Shown here one piece after another: positions 4,737 to 5,666 of a DNA stretch of 5,666 bases. The stretch is from DATAMF01 sp964472565. GTDB taxonomy: Bacteria; Chloroflexota; Anaerolineae; Aggregatilineales; Aggregatilineaceae. The number at the start of each line of letters is the position of its first letter. Positions within the stretch are counted from its first letter, which is position 1. The stretch covers positions 1 to 5,666 of the forward strand of contig CAYYNB010000267.1 in NCBI GenBank assembly GCA_964472565.1, written 5' to 3'. A model generated the notes under the pieces. That model searched no databases. It saw only the letters and a list, made by a program, of their open reading frames with translations, and had not been told where the DNA came from. Made by a program: the position numbers and the translations under genes.

Positions 4737-5498
4737 ATGTTTGCTGAACGCGCCCAACCCTTTCACATCCAGCTTTTCAATCTGACGCTCATCCAGCTTG
4801 CCAACTGGCGCTGGTCGTGGCGTTCCACCCTGCTCACGGCGATTGTCGCCCCGCTCATGACCACCGCCGCGCTGGGGGTGTTTGCCGTCGGGACCGAATC
4901 CACCGCCTATGTCCTGACCGGCAATCTGGTGATGTCCCTGTTGTTCGGCACCTTCCATAATGTCGCGGGCCACTTTGCCTATATGCGTCTTGTGGGTCGC
5001 CTGGACTATTTCGCCACCCTTCCCATCTACCGCGTCGGCCTGATTTTGGCGAGTGTTTTTGCTTTTATGGTCCTTTCGCTGCCTGCCGTCGTGCTGACGC
5101 TGTTCACCGGAGCGCTGATCATCGGTGCGCACCTGACGTTAAGCCCCTGGCTGCTGTTAGTGCTTCCCCTCATCGCCACGTCCCTCTGTGGCCTGGGCAC
5201 CTTGTTGGGCATCATCGTCAAATCGCCGCAGGAAGTCAGCAACCTCAGCTCGCTGATCACGTTTGTTCTGGTGGGCTTCGGCCCGGTGGTGATTCCCCCC
5301 TCCCGTCTGCCCGGTTTCGTGGAATACGTGAGTTATATTTCCCCCGCCACCTATGCCGCCTCCGCCCTGCGCCAGACCGTCTTTGACATGTCGGATCGTA
5401 TCCCCCTCGCCATCGACCTTCTGGTGCTGTTCCTGATTCTGTTCTCCACGCTCTGGCTGGTCAGCCGCAAAATGTCCTGGCGCATGAGCGCCCTTTAG
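4737..5498 (+). CDS. ABC-2 type transporter permease
   Basis: The 253-residue protein is an integral membrane subunit of an ABC exporter of the ABC-2 type, the class that includes DrrB and NodJ. By hydropathy there are about six membrane segments: 32-52, 57-77, 99-122, 136-160, 168-188 and 222-243. RLDYFATLPIYR at 88-99, between segments 2 and 3, is a typical cytoplasmic coupling region. SYISPATYAASALRQTVF at 199-216 is the characteristic segment before the last helix. The length agrees with half-size permeases that dimerise. It most likely pairs with the ATPase encoded at 3285-4178, from which it is parted by the opposing DUF1269 gene. The ATG at 4737 is the only plausible start before segment 1, though it lacks a Shine-Dalgarno. 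The substrate is unknown. A TAG ends the gene, and a hairpin follows 28 bases on. Confidence 0.92.
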   Translation: MFAERAQPFHIQLFNLTLIQLANWRWSWRSTLLTAIVAPLMTTAALGVFAVGTESTAYVLTGNLVMSLLFGTFHNVAGHFAYMRLVGRLDYFATLPIYRVGLILASVFAFMVLSLPAVVLTLFTGALIIGAHLTLSPWLLLVLPLIATSLCGLGTLLGIIVKSPQEVSNLSSLITFVLVGFGPVVIPPSRLPGFVEYVSYISPATYAASALRQTVFDMSDRIPLAIDLLVLFLILFSTLWLVSRKMSWRMSAL

Positions 5499-5526
5499 AT
5501 GCCCCGGTTGCCGCGCCCTATCTTCC

Positions 5527-5550
5527 CCCCTTCCTGCTTGCGGGAAGGGG
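5527..5550 (+). terminator. GC-rich hairpin after the permease, possible terminator
   Basis: CCCCTTCCTG and CGGGAAGGGG form a 10-bp stem with one T-G wobble and a CTTG loop. It starts 28 bases after the permease stop, the right place for a terminator, but no T-run follows; the next bases are AGGGGGTAGGG. It may instead belong to the intergenic repeat family present here, since G-rich blocks also accompany the left-hand palindromes. I rate it a weak terminator candidate. Confidence 0.35.
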
Positions 5551-5565
5551 AGGGGGTAGGGTCTA

Positions 5566-5587
5566 CGCGCGCGATACCGTTGGCGAA
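5566..5587. repeat. Right copy of the 22-bp inverted repeat
   Basis: This is the reverse complement of 168-189 with a single difference (A at 5574 where the left copy predicts C). It consists of an alternating CG tract followed by TACCGTTGGCGAA. The palindrome at 5618-5641 follows about 30 bases later, as on the left. The pair marks both ends of the window but most likely represents two copies of one dispersed repeat. Confidence 0.7.
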
Positions 5588-5617
5588 CAGGGTGGATCGA
5601 ATGTGTAGGCATTTGTA

Positions 5618-5641
5618 GGGGCAGGTTTGCAAACCTGCCCC
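5618..5641. repeat. Perfect 24-bp palindrome, GCAGGTTTGCAAACCTGC type
   Basis: The arms GGGGCAGGTTTG and CAAACCTGCCCC are exact reverse complements. The inner 20 bases are identical to 110-129. Like the unit at 1872-1895 it is preceded by TGTA or CGTA and starts with GGGGCA, so the two palindrome types share their outer four to six bases and differ only in the core. That suggests one repeat family with interchangeable centres. Confidence 0.85.
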
Positions 5642-5666
5642 ATTGGTATCAACTTAAGCCGTTTTT

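Noticed and set aside
168..5587. The whole block as a composite transposon bounded by inverted repeats.
   Set aside because: There is no transposase, integrase or target-site duplication visible, and the boundary sequences resemble dispersed intergenic repeats.
4719..5612. Minus-strand reading frames of 137 and 151 residues opposite the permease.
   Set aside because: They are Gly/His/Gln/Arg-rich products typical of the antisense of a hydrophobic membrane protein, without domains.

Overview
The window is a GC-rich bacterial fragment with seven tightly packed protein genes on both strands and no RNA gene, CRISPR array or transposase gene that I can see. Palindromic AT-centred repeats of the types GGGGCAATTC/GAATTGCCCC and GGCAGGTTTGCAAACCTGCC, preceded in three of four copies by TAG or GTAG, lie between genes. 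From memory, such repeats are common in Chloroflexota (Anaerolineae-like environmental genomes) and in some other GC-rich bacteria. The Chloroflexota assignment is an inference of moderate to low confidence, and no marker gene is present to settle it.

Layout. Positions 1-207 hold only repeats. On the minus strand follow a GNAT-type acetyltransferase (208-1152) and, directly upstream of it in the same reading frame, an unrecognised 221-residue protein (1153-1818). One TAG codon separates the two, and the second gene starts at a TTG. A 173-base gap with a perfect 24-bp palindrome and a hairpin leads to a minus-strand MarR-family regulator (1992-2435). Its promoter spacer is filled exactly by a 17-bp near-palindrome, a good operator candidate. 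Divergent from it, on the plus strand, are a Nudix hydrolase with an extra C-terminal half (2579-3280) and, 4 bases later, an ABC transporter ATPase (3285-4178).

A DUF1269-type membrane protein (4183-4683, minus strand) is lodged between that ATPase and an ABC-2 type permease (4737-5498, plus strand). The permease is very likely the partner of the ATPase. It and the DUF1269 gene appear to start from overlapping divergent promoters. The window ends in more repeats, including an inverted copy of a 22-bp sequence found at 168-189.

Working model (inference): a MarR repressor controls itself and perhaps a neighbouring Nudix/ABC efflux cluster. The exporter has its two subunits separated by an opposing gene. 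No clearly new system is visible. The most notable points are the split exporter operon, the operator built into the marR promoter with a probable leaderless start, the same-frame stop/start junction, and two proteins that each look like a catalytic domain plus a decayed copy of itself.
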